A DNA stretch of 64,000 bases from Mesobacillus sp. AQ2 (GTDB lineage: Bacteria > Bacillota > Bacilli > Bacillales > Cytobacillaceae): the NCBI RefSeq assembly GCF_030122805.1, contig NZ_CP126080.1, positions 2,919,001 to 2,983,000 on the forward strand, written 5' to 3'. The position numbers and the translations under genes are program-made. Each line of letters starts with the position of its first letter. Position 1 is the stretch's first letter. Positions 50,705 to 59,472 of this stretch are shown here, piece after piece. The notes under the pieces were generated by a model, which searched no databases, was not told where the DNA came from, and was given only the letters and a program-made list of their open reading frames with translations.

Positions 50705-51180
50705 GGAATGTAAAATGTCCACTAAACTCAGGTTCTTAGACATTTCGGCTAATCTCTGCCTCAAAAATGTCCTTTAAACACTGCTTCTTAGACATTTCGG
50801 CTTCCCTTTACCCTCAAAATGTCCTTTAAACACAGGTTCTTAGATATTTTGGCTTCTCTTTACCCTCAAAATGTCCTTTAAACACTGCTTCTTAGACATT
50901 TCGGCTTCCCTTTACCCTCAAAATGTCCTTTAAACACAGGTTCTTAGACATTTTGGCTTCTCTTTACTCTCAAAATGTCCATTAAGCGCAGGTTCCTAGA
51001 CATTTTGGCTTCTTAATACCTCGAAATGTCCATTAAACACAATTTCCTGACATTTGAATGACGCTCTGCTCTCGAACTATTAATAAAACAAAAAGTTCCT
51101 TTGTCATTTCGATTACACTTTCTTCAAAATATCCTTTAAACTCGGTTTTAAGTCATTGTGGCTTTCCTTGAATTCTGAGG
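50705..51180. repeat. Second tandem array, 52-bp period, different sequence
   Basis: ATGTCC recurs at 50715, 50767, 50819, 50871, 50923, 50975 and 51026, with a decayed ATATCC copy at 51129. Each unit has AAATGTC, about 19 bases, then GACATTT, forming a 7-bp inverted arm. Variants alternate (CTGCTTCTT...CGGCTTCCC, then CAGGTTCTT...TGGCTTCTC), giving a 104-base dimer. The array fills the gap between the yodJ start and the deoD terminator. No protein is encoded. Confidence 0.93.
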
Positions 51181-51205
51181 GATCCTAATTAAGGGTGTAC
51201 ATAAT

Positions 51206-51238
51206 AAAACCCTTTCCTCAAGGGGAAAGGGTTTTCAA
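51206..51238 (-). terminator. Terminator after deoD
   Basis: On the minus strand AAAACCCTTTCCCC...GGAAAGGGTTTTATT hairpin with a T-run. Confidence 0.88.
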
Positions 51239-51242
51239 CTCA

Positions 51243-51947
51243 TTATTCTTTGATTGCTGCTTCGAGCGCTACTTCGATCATGTCGTTGAATGTTGTTTGG
51301 CGCTCTTCTGATGTCGTTTCTTCACCTGTCAGGATGTGGTCGCTGACTGTCAGGATAGATAGAGCTTTTCGATCGTATTTGGCAGCCAAGGTATAGAGGG
51401 CTGTTGTTTCCATTTCGACCGCTAAGATTTGATATTGGGCCCATTTTTCCAATTCTGCATTATCATTGTAGAACTGGTCAGCCGTGAACACATTCCCTAC
51501 TTTAAGATTTAAGCCTTTTTCAAGACCTGTATTGTAGGCTTTGTACAATAAATCAAAGTTTGCTGTTGGAGCAAAGTCCACTCCGCCGAAAGTAAGGCGG
51601 TTCATTTGGGAATCAGTTGATGAGCTCATTGCCAGGATTACGTCACGGACTTTGACATCCTTTTGGATTGCTCCGCAAGTGCCCACGCGAATCAGGTTTT
51701 GGACATTGTAGCTATTCATCAACTCATTGATATAAATTGAAATGGACGGCACGCCCATGCCAGTGCCCTGGACAGAAACCCTCTTGCCTTTGTATGTACC
51801 TGTGTACCCAAACATATTTCTGACTTCATTATATAACTTTGCATCTTCAAGGAATGTTTCAGCAATGTATTTTGCCCTTAACGGATCCCCTGGAAGCAAT
51901 ACCGTTTCTGCGATTTCATTTTCTTTAGCACCAATATGTACACTCAT
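51243..51947 (-). CDS. deoD: Purine nucleoside phosphorylase, DeoD type
   Basis: The 234-residue hexameric enzyme cleaves purine (deoxy)nucleosides with phosphate. It has the start [29 protein letters not shown], the phosphate and ribose motifs [12 protein letters not shown] and RVGTCGAI, and [12 protein letters not shown]. The Asp in [12 protein letters not shown] is the purine general acid. It is a single-gene unit, and its genomic position matches B. subtilis deoD. Confidence 0.96.
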   Translation of the reverse strand: MSVHIGAKENEIAETVLLPGDPLRAKYIAETFLEDAKLYNEVRNMFGYTGTYKGKRVSVQGTGMGVPSISIYINELMNSYNVQNLIRVGTCGAIQKDVKVRDVILAMSSSTDSQMNRLTFGGVDFAPTANFDLLYKAYNTGLEKGLNLKVGNVFTADQFYNDNAELEKWAQYQILAVEMETTALYTLAAKYDRKALSILTVSDHILTGEETTSEERQTTFNDMIEVALEAAIKE

Positions 51948-52132
51948 TCAAATAATCCTCCATCCTATAGGTTGCTACCTCAAAACTATACCACAATATA
52001 GTTAAGCAGGAAAATCTTCAGTTTCATGACAATTTTGTTAACGGGCAAGCTAGAAATAGCTTTACCGAAGCTGAATTAAAAAATTCTCTACCTGGGTGTA
52101 AAAGAAAAACTGACATAAAGGAGAATGAGCTA

Positions 52133-52264
52133 ATGGGTAAAAAGCATCGCAATCGCATCAATTCGCCTAAGAAAAACAATCATATCCCTCCTGATGCAAT
52201 CGTTGCCGAGCAAGAAGCACACGGCAAGGAGTTCTCAGCTAACGGAAGAAAGAAGCAAGGATAA
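52133..52264 (+). CDS. Small basic protein, 43 residues, unrecognised
   Basis: The frame starts MGKKHRNRINSPKKNNHIPP and ends in NGRKKQG. The ATG at 52133 has AAAGGAG ten bases upstream, and a strong terminator follows. The size, basic ends and Gln/Glu/Ala-rich middle (DAIVAEQEAHGKEF) resemble minor small acid-soluble spore proteins or other small sporulation proteins, but I cannot name a family. Confidence 0.65.
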   Translation: MGKKHRNRINSPKKNNHIPPDAIVAEQEAHGKEFSANGRKKQG

Positions 52265-52265
52265 A

Positions 52266-52304
52266 AAATGACGATGAAGCTTTTGCTTCATCGTCATCAA
52301 AATT
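52266..52304. terminator. Bidirectional terminator
   Basis: ATGACGATGAAGC...GCTTCATCGTCAT is a 13-bp stem between convergent genes, with short T-runs. Confidence 0.88.
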
Positions 52305-52305
52305 T

Positions 52306-53076
52306 TCAGCAGTACCGTGCAATTGTATCCTGAAGCTTTTGCTGTATGGAGGGCAAATCAGATACATGGATATTCATTCTTACATATGTTTCATCCATGC
52401 CCATCGCTTCTGATAAGAAACCGCCGATTCCTCTCGCTCTTCGGTCAACTTGCATCAATACTTCCGCTTCGTTTTCGCTGTTTGGATAGAGAACCAACTC
52501 CAGTTCATCCAGACGTCCTCTAAATGGACCTGATGCAGCCACGAATTCGAACTCCTGGACGAATGGCAGGTTCCGGCGAAGATGCCTTGGTGCCTGCTCA
52601 CACTCAGCCTCCCTTAACCGGAAGCCCAGATTGCTTACGGCATTAAAGATCCCTTGCATCAATGGGTTCGGTACTACTGTCAAATAATCTTTATCTCCGG
52701 GGTCGACCGCATTCTTGATATCAAGTCCTGTCGTTACCCAAACCTTCGTTCTTCCCATAGTTAACGGAATTTCCAATGGCAGCCTGAAGGTAAAAGGGAT
52801 TTCCTTTGTTTCATTTTCTTTGATCAGAAACGACTGCGTAAGCCTGAAGCGGTCGATTTGGGCAGTCGCTGTATACTTTCTCTCGTCGCTCTCTTTTATA
52901 TAAGTGGTATGTAAACTCAAATAGATGTCATCAATATTCTGCTCAACACTGCCTCCGCGAATTTCAACGATTCCGCGTATCTCTTCTCCTGGCATAACCC
53001 GGTCCTTTTCAAGCTTCGTGTCGACTTTAGCTGCTCCGATTCCAACACTTGCAAACACCTTATTAAAAAATGACAT
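52306..53076 (-). CDS. spo0M: Sporulation-control protein Spo0M
   Basis: The 256-residue arrestin-like protein has the family start SFFNKVFASVGIGAAKVDTKL, with MPGEEIRGIVEIRGG, PFTFRLPLEIP and ELVLYPNSENEAEVLMQVDRRARG. In B. subtilis Spo0M modulates sporulation and cell division. The ATG at 53076, eight bases after GGGAGG, is preferred over one at 53082. Its C-terminus lies against a bidirectional terminator. Confidence 0.93.
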   Translation of the reverse strand: MSFFNKVFASVGIGAAKVDTKLEKDRVMPGEEIRGIVEIRGGSVEQNIDDIYLSLHTTYIKESDERKYTATAQIDRFRLTQSFLIKENETKEIPFTFRLPLEIPLTMGRTKVWVTTGLDIKNAVDPGDKDYLTVVPNPLMQGIFNAVSNLGFRLREAECEQAPRHLRRNLPFVQEFEFVAASGPFRGRLDELELVLYPNSENEAEVLMQVDRRARGIGGFLSEAMGMDETYVRMNIHVSDLPSIQQKLQDTIARYC

Positions 53077-53202
53077 CCTCATTGCCTCCCAGAAATCACA
53101 ATTTTCTTTTACGACTATGTATACGATTATAAGTTAACAGGGTTTCATAAAAATACATTATTTTTTTTTCACCTTTATTAGTGAGCATGACTCCAAAATA
53201 AA

Positions 53203-53233
53203 AAGGCTGATTCGTCCGAATCGGCCCTCCCAT
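53203..53233 (-). terminator. Terminator after yozD
   Basis: On the minus strand AGGGCCGATTCG-GACG-AATCAGCCT is followed by TTTTATTTTG. Confidence 0.8.
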
Positions 53234-53245
53234 CGGTAGATCGCC

Positions 53246-53419
53246 TTAATCTATGTCTTCTTCCTCATCGATGATGCATTTTTCAATCAGATATTCAAAC
53301 GTGATATCCGCCATCTCTTCAAGTTCTTCCTCCGTGGGAACGTATCCCCTTTTAACAAGTTCATGAAAGAAAAATTCAGCAATCTCCTCTGTATCGATTA
53401 TAACCTCAATCTCTTTCAC
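53246..53419 (-). CDS. yozD: YozD-family small acidic protein, 57 residues
   Basis: A GTG start at 53417-53419 with a GGGGGGCG site gives MKEIEVIIDTEEIAEFFFHE, then LVKRGYVPTEEELEEMADI and an acidic end IIDEEEDID. This matches the YozD family of Bacillus, whose function is unknown. It sits between spo0M and yodN, as expected for the yod region. Confidence 0.8.
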   Translation of the reverse strand: MKEIEVIIDTEEIAEFFFHELVKRGYVPTEEELEEMADITFEYLIEKCIIDEEEDID

Positions 53420-53555
53420 AGATTCGCCCCCCTTTATTCCAAATGTATGATATATGTGCTTGTTTCATGCCAAGCATATTGATTTTTCAGAAAAATCGTT
53501 CTATCTCTTTTGGACAAGCATAGAATGGAATAAATCAATGGCGGGGTGATTCTTA

Positions 53556-53726
53556 ATGAAGACAATAAGTACGCTTGCAGAGATGTTCGTTGCTGATGTC
53601 AATAAAGAAAACAGTGTAATCGTAGAGTTTTTTGGCAGCATTGTGAATTCATTATTTAAGGTTATTCAAGTGGCAGGAATTCCTTTTCTTGTTTATGTGC
53701 TGCTGGAGTTTTCAGGCTGGCTTTAA
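53556..53726 (+). CDS. Small protein with C-terminal membrane helix, 56 residues
   Basis: The ATG at 53556 with GGGGTGA upstream begins MKTISTLAEMFVADVNKENS. The C-terminal half is hydrophobic (IVNSLFKVIQVAGIPFLVYV, then LLEFSGWL), suggesting membrane association. I do not recognise a family. Its stop overlaps the stop region of the convergent yodN by 4 bases. Confidence 0.6.
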   Translation: MKTISTLAEMFVADVNKENSVIVEFFGSIVNSLFKVIQVAGIPFLVYVLLEFSGWL

Positions 53727-54421
53727 ACATGGCTTTTTCCATCATTGTTAACAAGCAATGACAGCTTCCGAATGATAACCCTCATAACATGTGCATATTC
53801 ATCATCATTGAACCATTTATATAAAATTCGATAGTCATTGTATATATCGAGCAAATGATCGATGGTCATCCTTCTCTGGTTGATCTTCCGCAACTCTTCC
53901 TTTTCGCCTGCACGGGGCTGAAGGGATTTTTTATCGAGGTTCACAGAGGGCCTTACTTCTTTATTGGCAGAAAACAGAAGTCCGAGCTTCTGGATGAAAG
54001 TATCCGCGCTTTCTGAATCCGCCACAAGTGTCAGCTCTTCTTCCCCGGCTTCAAGCCATTCTCCATCTTTAATCCTCGAGAGTTCATATATGACATCCTC
54101 CCAGGCATCTTCCTTATAACGCCAGATTTCAGTCCTGAAACCAACAACTTTAAACAGATCCGAACCATATCCCTTTACCTGGACTAAATCCCCGAAGAAA
54201 TATTTATACTCGATATCGATTTGTTCCTTTTCCATCAGCTTTCCATCATATTCAGAGAGCATCTGCAAACTTGTTTCTAAATACAAGCCCTCGCTCTTAT
54301 TTATCTCATATACATGAAGGCCGTCAAGCCACTTTATATCTGTCACTTTCCCCACGGTACCATAAATAGTGATCACGACTGTATCACCGATGTTAAACTT
54401 AGGTTTCTTCCGTTTTTCCAT
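53723..54421 (-). CDS. yodN: YodN-like protein of unknown function
   Basis: The 232-residue cytosolic protein has two small KOW/SH3-like segments (KFNIGDTVVITIYGTVGKVTDIK and YFFGDLVQVKGYGSDLFKVVGFRTEIW). The C-terminal helical part is MTIDHLLDIYNDYRILYKWFNDDEYAHVM. It matches B. subtilis YodN in size, composition and position. The start at 54421 is preferred over 54430 because of ribosome-site spacing. Confidence 0.78.
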   Translation of the reverse strand: MEKRKKPKFNIGDTVVITIYGTVGKVTDIKWLDGLHVYEINKSEGLYLETSLQMLSEYDGKLMEKEQIDIEYKYFFGDLVQVKGYGSDLFKVVGFRTEIWRYKEDAWEDVIYELSRIKDGEWLEAGEEELTLVADSESADTFIQKLGLLFSANKEVRPSVNLDKKSLQPRAGEKEELRKINQRRMTIDHLLDIYNDYRILYKWFNDDEYAHVMRVIIRKLSLLVNNDGKSHV

Positions 54422-54524
54422 TTCCTCCATCTCCTCAACGATGAGTCGTGAATTGTGATTACCACAGTATATGCACTATTCTGAAAATCGCCACGCCCAG
54501 ATGAAGGATGAATATATTATTAAA

Positions 54525-54560
54525 ACAAAAGGCTCCTGCGTGTGAGCGCAGCAGCCTTTT
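54525..54560 (-). terminator. Terminator after yozE
   Basis: On the minus strand AAAAGGCTGCTGCG...CGCAGGAGCCTTTTGTTTT. Confidence 0.8.
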
Positions 54561-54781
54561 CAGCTTTCAGCTATCAAATATTCTTCCCATGCCTCATCAA
54601 AGACAGCCATGCTTTCAGGATACTGTCCGTTGACTTCCAGATAGGAGCTTATTTCGTCATAGTCTTCCGAGTTTTTAGGGAAGGAAAGATCGTCGTATGC
54701 AGAGTTCGCGAACCTGCTGATCGCATCCTTTGGTTTCGTGGACCGGTATTTCATGAGAAAGTGGTAAAAACTTTTATACAT
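54560..54781 (-). CDS. yozE: YozE-family (UPF0346) protein
   Basis: The 73-residue helical protein starts MYKSFYHFLMKYRSTKPKD and continues SRFANSAYDDLSFPKNSEDYDEISSYLE and AVFDEAWEEYL, all conserved in the YozE SAM-like family. The family length is about 74, which supports the start at 54781 over 54820. The function is unknown. It belongs to the yod synteny block. Confidence 0.92.
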   Translation of the reverse strand: MYKSFYHFLMKYRSTKPKDAISRFANSAYDDLSFPKNSEDYDEISSYLEVNGQYPESMAVFDEAWEEYLIAES

Positions 54782-54898
54782 ATATGAACGCCTGCCTAAA
54801 TTTAGAATTTGTCTGTCCATACTATAACGAAAAGTTTACTGTCCGTCCACATATTAGAAAGTATCGAGCACCTTCCCTACCAGGAAAGATGCCCGCCG

Positions 54899-55090
54899 TT
54901 ATTGCCATCTGGCTGATTTCGCCATCTCCAGCAATGCCCATATAATATTCACCATTAAAATGGCCACAGTAATGGGAACAGCATGAAGCCAGTTCATCCC
55001 GAATTTCTCTTTGATCATCCTCACATAGTATCCGCATAGGAACAACACCAACATTGCCGCCATCAGCATGATTGATAAAGCGATATACAC
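54899..55090 (-). CDS. Small two-helix membrane protein
   Basis: A GTG start at 55090 with AGGAG five bases upstream gives a 63-residue protein with two membrane helices (ALSIMLMAAMLVLFLCGYYV and AVPITVAILMVNIIWALLEM). A longer overlapping frame (54822-55109) lacks protein-like features and is rejected. The function is unknown. An imperfect hairpin without a T-run lies upstream at about 55118-55150. Confidence 0.65.
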   Translation of the reverse strand: MYIALSIMLMAAMLVLFLCGYYVRMIKEKFGMNWLHAVPITVAILMVNIIWALLEMAKSARWQ

Positions 55091-55220
55091 AAGATCTCCT
55101 CACTTCCAATATGAATACTCCCCACTCTATTATAAAGAGTAGGGAGTAACTGGATAAAAAGGAGATTTGAATTTTTTGTGAACAGCTTTCTGTTTCAGGT
55201 TATTTTTGTCACTCCTCATT

Positions 55221-55502
55221 TCAAGATGAAAAATCAAAGTAATTTCGCTTCAGCAGTCTTGGCTGTTCCATCAATTCTTCGAAGGTGATGACTTTGGAGA
55301 GTTTTTTCGTATCGATTAAAAACAGCTGGTCTTCGATTTCCTTTGTGATCAACTCTGTCTGATAGGTCATTTGGCAGTCGAGACAATGGACTGCTGGTGT
55401 ATCATCAATTTGGATCGCTTTAGTCCCATCAGGGAGTTCCCAATAAACTTTGTCTGTGACTGCTTTGATATTTTCACTGCTGCACCATTCACAAATAGTC
55501 AT
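55221..55502 (-). CDS. yokU: YokU-family zinc-ribbon protein
   Basis: The 93-residue protein has two Cys pairs (ICEWCSSENIK and VHCLDCQMTYQ), typical of YokU, and a C-terminal helical part (KKLSKVITFEELMEQPRLLKRNYFDF). It overlaps the kamA stop by one base and is co-transcribed from the sigma-54 promoter. The function is unknown; genetic linkage to kamA is conserved in Bacillus. Confidence 0.88.
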   Translation of the reverse strand: MTICEWCSSENIKAVTDKVYWELPDGTKAIQIDDTPAVHCLDCQMTYQTELITKEIEDQLFLIDTKKLSKVITFEELMEQPRLLKRNYFDFSS

Positions 55503-56938
55503 TATTCACTCCCCTTTGCTGTGGGGATCGTCTCCTGGCTATCAGGGGCATGTGTTGTTTTTTTCTGTTGAGCCATGAATTTCTTTTCTTTCAGTTCATC
55601 CCGCTTTTCCCGCTTATCCTTGAGTGATGCATGAGCTGGATCTTCCTCATACTTTTCACGGCGGTCAATCCTGCCAAGTCCTTCTGGAATTAAGTTGAAT
55701 TCACTGTCATTCATGATGGCTGCTATTCCGGTATTGGATTTTTTCTTTTCATAATCAGGATAGACCTGCTTGAAGTATCCTTCCGCTCTGCCAGGAACAT
55801 AATTTTCAGGTTCTGGATAAGAGGTGATGACACCTTCGAAATTCCGCAGCACGACTTTTTCAGGACTTTGCGAAATCAGGTAGTTTGGCTGCAAGGAGAT
55901 TTTCCCTCCTCCACCAGGTGCATCAACTACAAATGTCGGGACAGCATAGCCAGACGTATGGCCCCTCAAGCCCTCGATGATTTCAAGTCCCTTCGTCACA
56001 GGAGCTCGGAAATGACCAATGCCTTCAGACAGATCGCACTGGTAGATATAATAAGGTCGGACCCGGATTTTTACAAGGTCATGCATCAGCTTTTTCATGA
56101 TTGGAACACTGTCATTTATGCCAGCGAGGATGACCGATTGATTCCCAACCGGAACACCTGCATTCGCAAGCATTTCACATGCCCGTTTTGAATCCTCAGT
56201 AATTTCGATTGATGTATTGAAGTGTGTATTCAACCAGATTGGATGGTATTTTTTGAGGATGGAACAAAGATTCTCTGTAATTCGCTGCGGAAATACTACA
56301 GGTGCCCGGGTGCCAATGCGAATAATTTCCACATGATCAATTTCGCGCAGGTTTTTCAGGATATACTCGAGGATATTGTCATTGATCAGCAGGCCATCCC
56401 CTCCCGAAATCAGCACATCGCGTACTTCTGGAGTGTTCCTGATATAGTTGATAGCCGCATCCAGCTGCTTTTTGGCTACCCCCATGCCGATTTGTCCGGA
56501 AAATCTGCGGCGTGTACAGTAGCGGCAGTACATCGAGCATTGGTTGGTAACAAGGAACAGCACCCTGTCAGGATATCGATGAGTCAAGCCTGGCACAGGT
56601 GAATCCTCATCTTCGTGCAGCGGATCTTCCAAATCGTATTTTGTTTTGTGGATTTCCTTTGATATTGGGACGGACTGCATCCTTACCGGGCAGCGAGGAT
56701 CATCTGGATTCATTAATGAAGCATAATATGGTGTGATATTGAGTGGGATTGTTTTCGTTGAGATCCGGACCCCCTCTTCCTCCTCAGGAGTCAGATTGAT
56801 GACTTTTTTCAGATCATCGAGCGTCCTGATTGTGTTTGTAAGCTGCCAGAGCCAGTCATTCCATTGCTCTTCGGTCACATCTTTCCAGAGTTCGATATCT
56901 TTCCAATGTCTTGATGGCTTATATAAAGTTTGTTTCAT
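55502..56938 (-). CDS. kamA: Lysine 2,3-aminomutase
   Basis: KamA converts L-lysine to L-beta-lysine. The 478-residue radical-SAM/PLP enzyme has the 4Fe-4S motif CSMYCRYCTRRR, DVLISGGDGLL, RIGTRAPVVFPQRI, QCDLSEGIGHFRAP and the PLP Lys in PGGGGKI. The C-terminal basic/acidic tail (KREKRDELKEKKFMAQQKK) is unusually long. It is the first gene after a consensus sigma-54 promoter and precedes yokU. Confidence 0.97.
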   Translation of the reverse strand: MKQTLYKPSRHWKDIELWKDVTEEQWNDWLWQLTNTIRTLDDLKKVINLTPEEEEGVRISTKTIPLNITPYYASLMNPDDPRCPVRMQSVPISKEIHKTKYDLEDPLHEDEDSPVPGLTHRYPDRVLFLVTNQCSMYCRYCTRRRFSGQIGMGVAKKQLDAAINYIRNTPEVRDVLISGGDGLLINDNILEYILKNLREIDHVEIIRIGTRAPVVFPQRITENLCSILKKYHPIWLNTHFNTSIEITEDSKRACEMLANAGVPVGNQSVILAGINDSVPIMKKLMHDLVKIRVRPYYIYQCDLSEGIGHFRAPVTKGLEIIEGLRGHTSGYAVPTFVVDAPGGGGKISLQPNYLISQSPEKVVLRNFEGVITSYPEPENYVPGRAEGYFKQVYPDYEKKKSNTGIAAIMNDSEFNLIPEGLGRIDRREKYEEDPAHASLKDKREKRDELKEKKFMAQQKKTTHAPDSQETIPTAKGSE

Positions 56939-56975
56939 CCAATTTCCCCCTAGCTATTTTTATACCTATTTACAA

Positions 56976-56991
56976 TGCAAGTTCCGTGCCA
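56976..56991 (-). promoter_or_regulatory. Sigma-54 (-24/-12) promoter of kamA
   Basis: On the minus strand TGGCAC-GGAAC-TTGCA matches the -24/-12 consensus exactly, about 38 bases before the kamA ATG. The activator encoded directly upstream (57094-58494) is of the sigma-54-dependent class. Confidence 0.92.
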
Positions 56992-57012
56992 AGTTGGCGA
57001 ATTATTCTGAAG

Positions 57013-57024
57013 ATTGCTTGCAAT
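57013..57024. promoter_or_regulatory. Candidate upstream activator site
   Basis: ATTGC-TT-GCAAT is a short palindrome about 25 bases upstream of the -24 element. It is close for a typical enhancer, so the call is tentative. Confidence 0.3.
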
Positions 57025-57057
57025 AGGAGTTATTGGAGAACAGGACAATCCTAGGTA

Positions 57058-57090
57058 AAAAAATAACCTGCTGAAATTTCGGCAGATTAT
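57058..57090 (-). terminator. Terminator after the sigma-54 activator gene
   Basis: On the minus strand ATAATCTGCCGAAATTTCAGCAGGTTAT is followed by TTTTTTTA. Confidence 0.75.
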
Positions 57091-57093
57091 GTT

Positions 57094-58494
57094 TCAAGGC
57101 TGGATATTCAATTTTTTAATTTTATATTGAAGTGTCTGCCTTGGTATATCCAGAAGGATGGCTGCCTGCTGGATATTTCCGCCTGAAGCTTCCAGCGCAT
57201 CTTTAATCAACTGTACTTCAAGCTCCTTCAGATTTTCTCTCAATACCAGTGAAGGAGCACTGCTCACTGGCTCTGGGGCAATGTTTTTCAACATCATTGG
57301 AAGATCATGGGCAGTCAGCTTTTCACCTTCACAGACATTCATCATGTACTCAATCGTATGCTTCAGCTCGCGTACATTTCCAGGCCATTGATGGGTAAGA
57401 AAAACAGACTTGGCCTTTTCATCGAGCCCGGTTACATGCTTCCTCAGCTCATGATTGTACTGGCTTATAAAAAGATCGCTCAGATAAAGAATATCTTCCT
57501 TTCTTTGTCTTAAAGGGATCAATTCGAATGTCAGGACATTCAGTCGGTAAAAGAGATCGGTCCGCAGCTGGTTCTCTTCCATCGCCTTTCCCGGGTAGAC
57601 ATTCATCGCAGAAATCACCCTGACATTCACTGAGGTAACATTCGTGCTTCCGACCCTTCGGACAGCGCCATCCTCAAGTACACGCAGTAATTTAGCCTGG
57701 AGGTCGAATGGCATCGAGTTGAGCTCATCAAGGAAAAGCGTCCCTCCGTTTGCAAGTTCGAAAAGACCTGGCCTGTCCACCGCTCCGGTATAACTTCCCT
57801 TAGAGGTTCCAAACAGGATACTTTCGAGCAGATTTTCAGGTATCGCTGCACAATTCTGGGCTATGAACGGACCAGCAGCCCGCTTTGATGCATTATGGAT
57901 GGATTGGACGAAGAGTTCTTTTCCGGTGCCGCTTTCCCCATAAACAAGAATGGGAGAATCGGATTTTGCCAGTTTTTCAGCCTTCTTTTTTACCAACATA
58001 AAATGCTTATTCGTTGTCAATACATCACTGAACGTATAGCCTGCCTGCTGTTTTACAGCCTTGCCATTACTGAGTCTCAACCCCTTTTGGATTTCGACCA
58101 GACGTTCAGAAAGCTGCTTGATCCGCGAATAATCCTTGGCGATTTCAACAGCGCCTATCAGTTGCCCCTGGACAAATATTGGCAGAGTTGTATTGACGGT
58201 TTCAATTTTCCTTCCGTGCAAGTTAACAAAGGATTGGGTTTCATTATAGATTGGCTTTTTCGTTTCTATCACTTTCAGCAAGGTGCTGGATTGATCATTC
58301 AGTGAAGGAAAAACACTCAAGAGCGGCTTCCCAATGACTTCACTGATTTCCAATCCATCATGCCTGGCGGCAACTTGATTGTAAAAGATCGTAATGCCTT
58401 CTGTATTGACGACATGGATTGCCTCATCGATGCACTTCAGTATTGCGCTCAAGATTTCTTCGGTAACATTGGATACTGAATTCAATCCCATCAC
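57094..58494 (-). CDS. Sigma-54-dependent activator with PAS domain (KamR-like)
   Basis: The 466-residue regulator has an N-terminal PAS domain ([23 protein letters not shown]), a linker helix, and an AAA+ domain with Walker [13 protein letters not shown] and Walker [14 protein letters not shown]. The sigma-54 contact loop reads GSYTGA instead of GAFTGA. A C-terminal Fis-type helix-turn-helix follows ([24 protein letters not shown]). Its gene lies upstream of the sigma-54 promoter of kamA, so it probably activates kamA in response to lysine or a product. Confidence 0.92.
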   Translation of the reverse strand: MMGLNSVSNVTEEILSAILKCIDEAIHVVNTEGITIFYNQVAARHDGLEISEVIGKPLLSVFPSLNDQSSTLLKVIETKKPIYNETQSFVNLHGRKIETVNTTLPIFVQGQLIGAVEIAKDYSRIKQLSERLVEIQKGLRLSNGKAVKQQAGYTFSDVLTTNKHFMLVKKKAEKLAKSDSPILVYGESGTGKELFVQSIHNASKRAAGPFIAQNCAAIPENLLESILFGTSKGSYTGAVDRPGLFELANGGTLFLDELNSMPFDLQAKLLRVLEDGAVRRVGSTNVTSVNVRVISAMNVYPGKAMEENQLRTDLFYRLNVLTFELIPLRQRKEDILYLSDLFISQYNHELRKHVTGLDEKAKSVFLTHQWPGNVRELKHTIEYMMNVCEGEKLTAHDLPMMLKNIAPEPVSSAPSLVLRENLKELEVQLIKDALEASGGNIQQAAILLDIPRQTLQYKIKKLNIQP

Positions 58495-58537
58495 ACTCCC
58501 ATATTAAGTATATGACAGCGTGCCGAAAAACTGTCTT

Positions 58538-59404
58538 TTACTGCCCAATATTTGGCGGTTTTGCCAAATTTTTTACCCAGACGTTCATGTTCTCAATTTT
58601 ATCATAAATATATACATTATTCACCAGCCTGCCGCGATAGGCATAGCCCAATTGATACAATGCTGCATTCATGCCAAAAGATAATGACCTCGCAATTGAA
58701 TAGGCGCAAAAAATGCCGTTCTCAATCAGTTCGGCCTCTAAACGAGCCAGGAGGACTTTCATCAAGCCATGCTTCCGGTGCTCTTTTAACGTCGCACAAT
58801 CAGTCATTTCCGCGTTTTTGTAAAAAAGATCGACCTCAGCGGAAGCAGCACTTACAATTTGGCCATCATGGACAAATCCATAGTAAATCGTGCCTTCGGT
58901 CATCGTTTTGACAATATACTCCGGGTCGTTCAGCGGGGTCGGATAGATTTGAAAGACTTCTTTGTATAAGTCAGATAAGCCGTGGGCATCCGATTTGTCC
59001 ATTTTCTTCATCACATAATCGCCAGGCGGAGTGATCTTCTGGGCGGGCTCTGCCAAATGATAGACACTTTTTATGATTCCGTCCTCCTCGGTCCAGTGCG
59101 GCGTTGCTTTTCTGTCATCGCTTAGAAACTTTGAAAAGAACACGCAATCGGAGCCAAGGAAAAAACCGTCAATGCTTGCCTCGAAACTGTACCCGTGTTC
59201 AAGCAGCTGTGTGAAATGTTCTCTTCTTCCTTTAATGATCAATTTATCTGCCTTTTCGCTCTCTGCCAGCTCTTCAGCGCATTTCAATGCATTCGATAAA
59301 CTGCCTAAATAATCCTCCACTCTCACCCGTTTATTTTGTTTGTCAAGATAAACAGTCATCTTGCCATTTTTGTCTGCTAAGACGATTGTTTTCCCTAAAT
59401 GCAT
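58538..59404 (-). CDS. ablB: Putative beta-lysine N-acetyltransferase (AblB/YodP)
   Basis: The 288-residue protein has an AblB-type N-terminal part (DKQNKRVRVEDYLGSLSNALKCAEELA, KADKLIIKGRREHF) and a C-terminal GNAT domain (YYGFVHDGQIVSAASAEVD, MTDCATLKEHRKHGLMKVLLARLE). It would acetylate the epsilon-amino group of beta-lysine from KamA. The ATG at 59404 follows GGGGGAGAGG. It is in the lysine cluster, 43 bases upstream of the regulator gene. Confidence 0.9.
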   Translation of the reverse strand: MHLGKTIVLADKNGKMTVYLDKQNKRVRVEDYLGSLSNALKCAEELAESEKADKLIIKGRREHFTQLLEHGYSFEASIDGFFLGSDCVFFSKFLSDDRKATPHWTEEDGIIKSVYHLAEPAQKITPPGDYVMKKMDKSDAHGLSDLYKEVFQIYPTPLNDPEYIVKTMTEGTIYYGFVHDGQIVSAASAEVDLFYKNAEMTDCATLKEHRKHGLMKVLLARLEAELIENGIFCAYSIARSLSFGMNAALYQLGYAYRGRLVNNVYIYDKIENMNVWVKNLAKPPNIGQ

Positions 59405-59472
59405 TTTCCTCTCCCCCATCCCCTAAGATCTTCTGTCGAATCAAAAGCCTGGCTTTAGGCCAGGCTGACGGT

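Noticed and set aside
54822..55109. 95-codon minus-strand frame with several Cys
   Set aside because: It overlaps in another frame the better-supported two-helix membrane protein at 54899-55090, which has AGGAG at its start.
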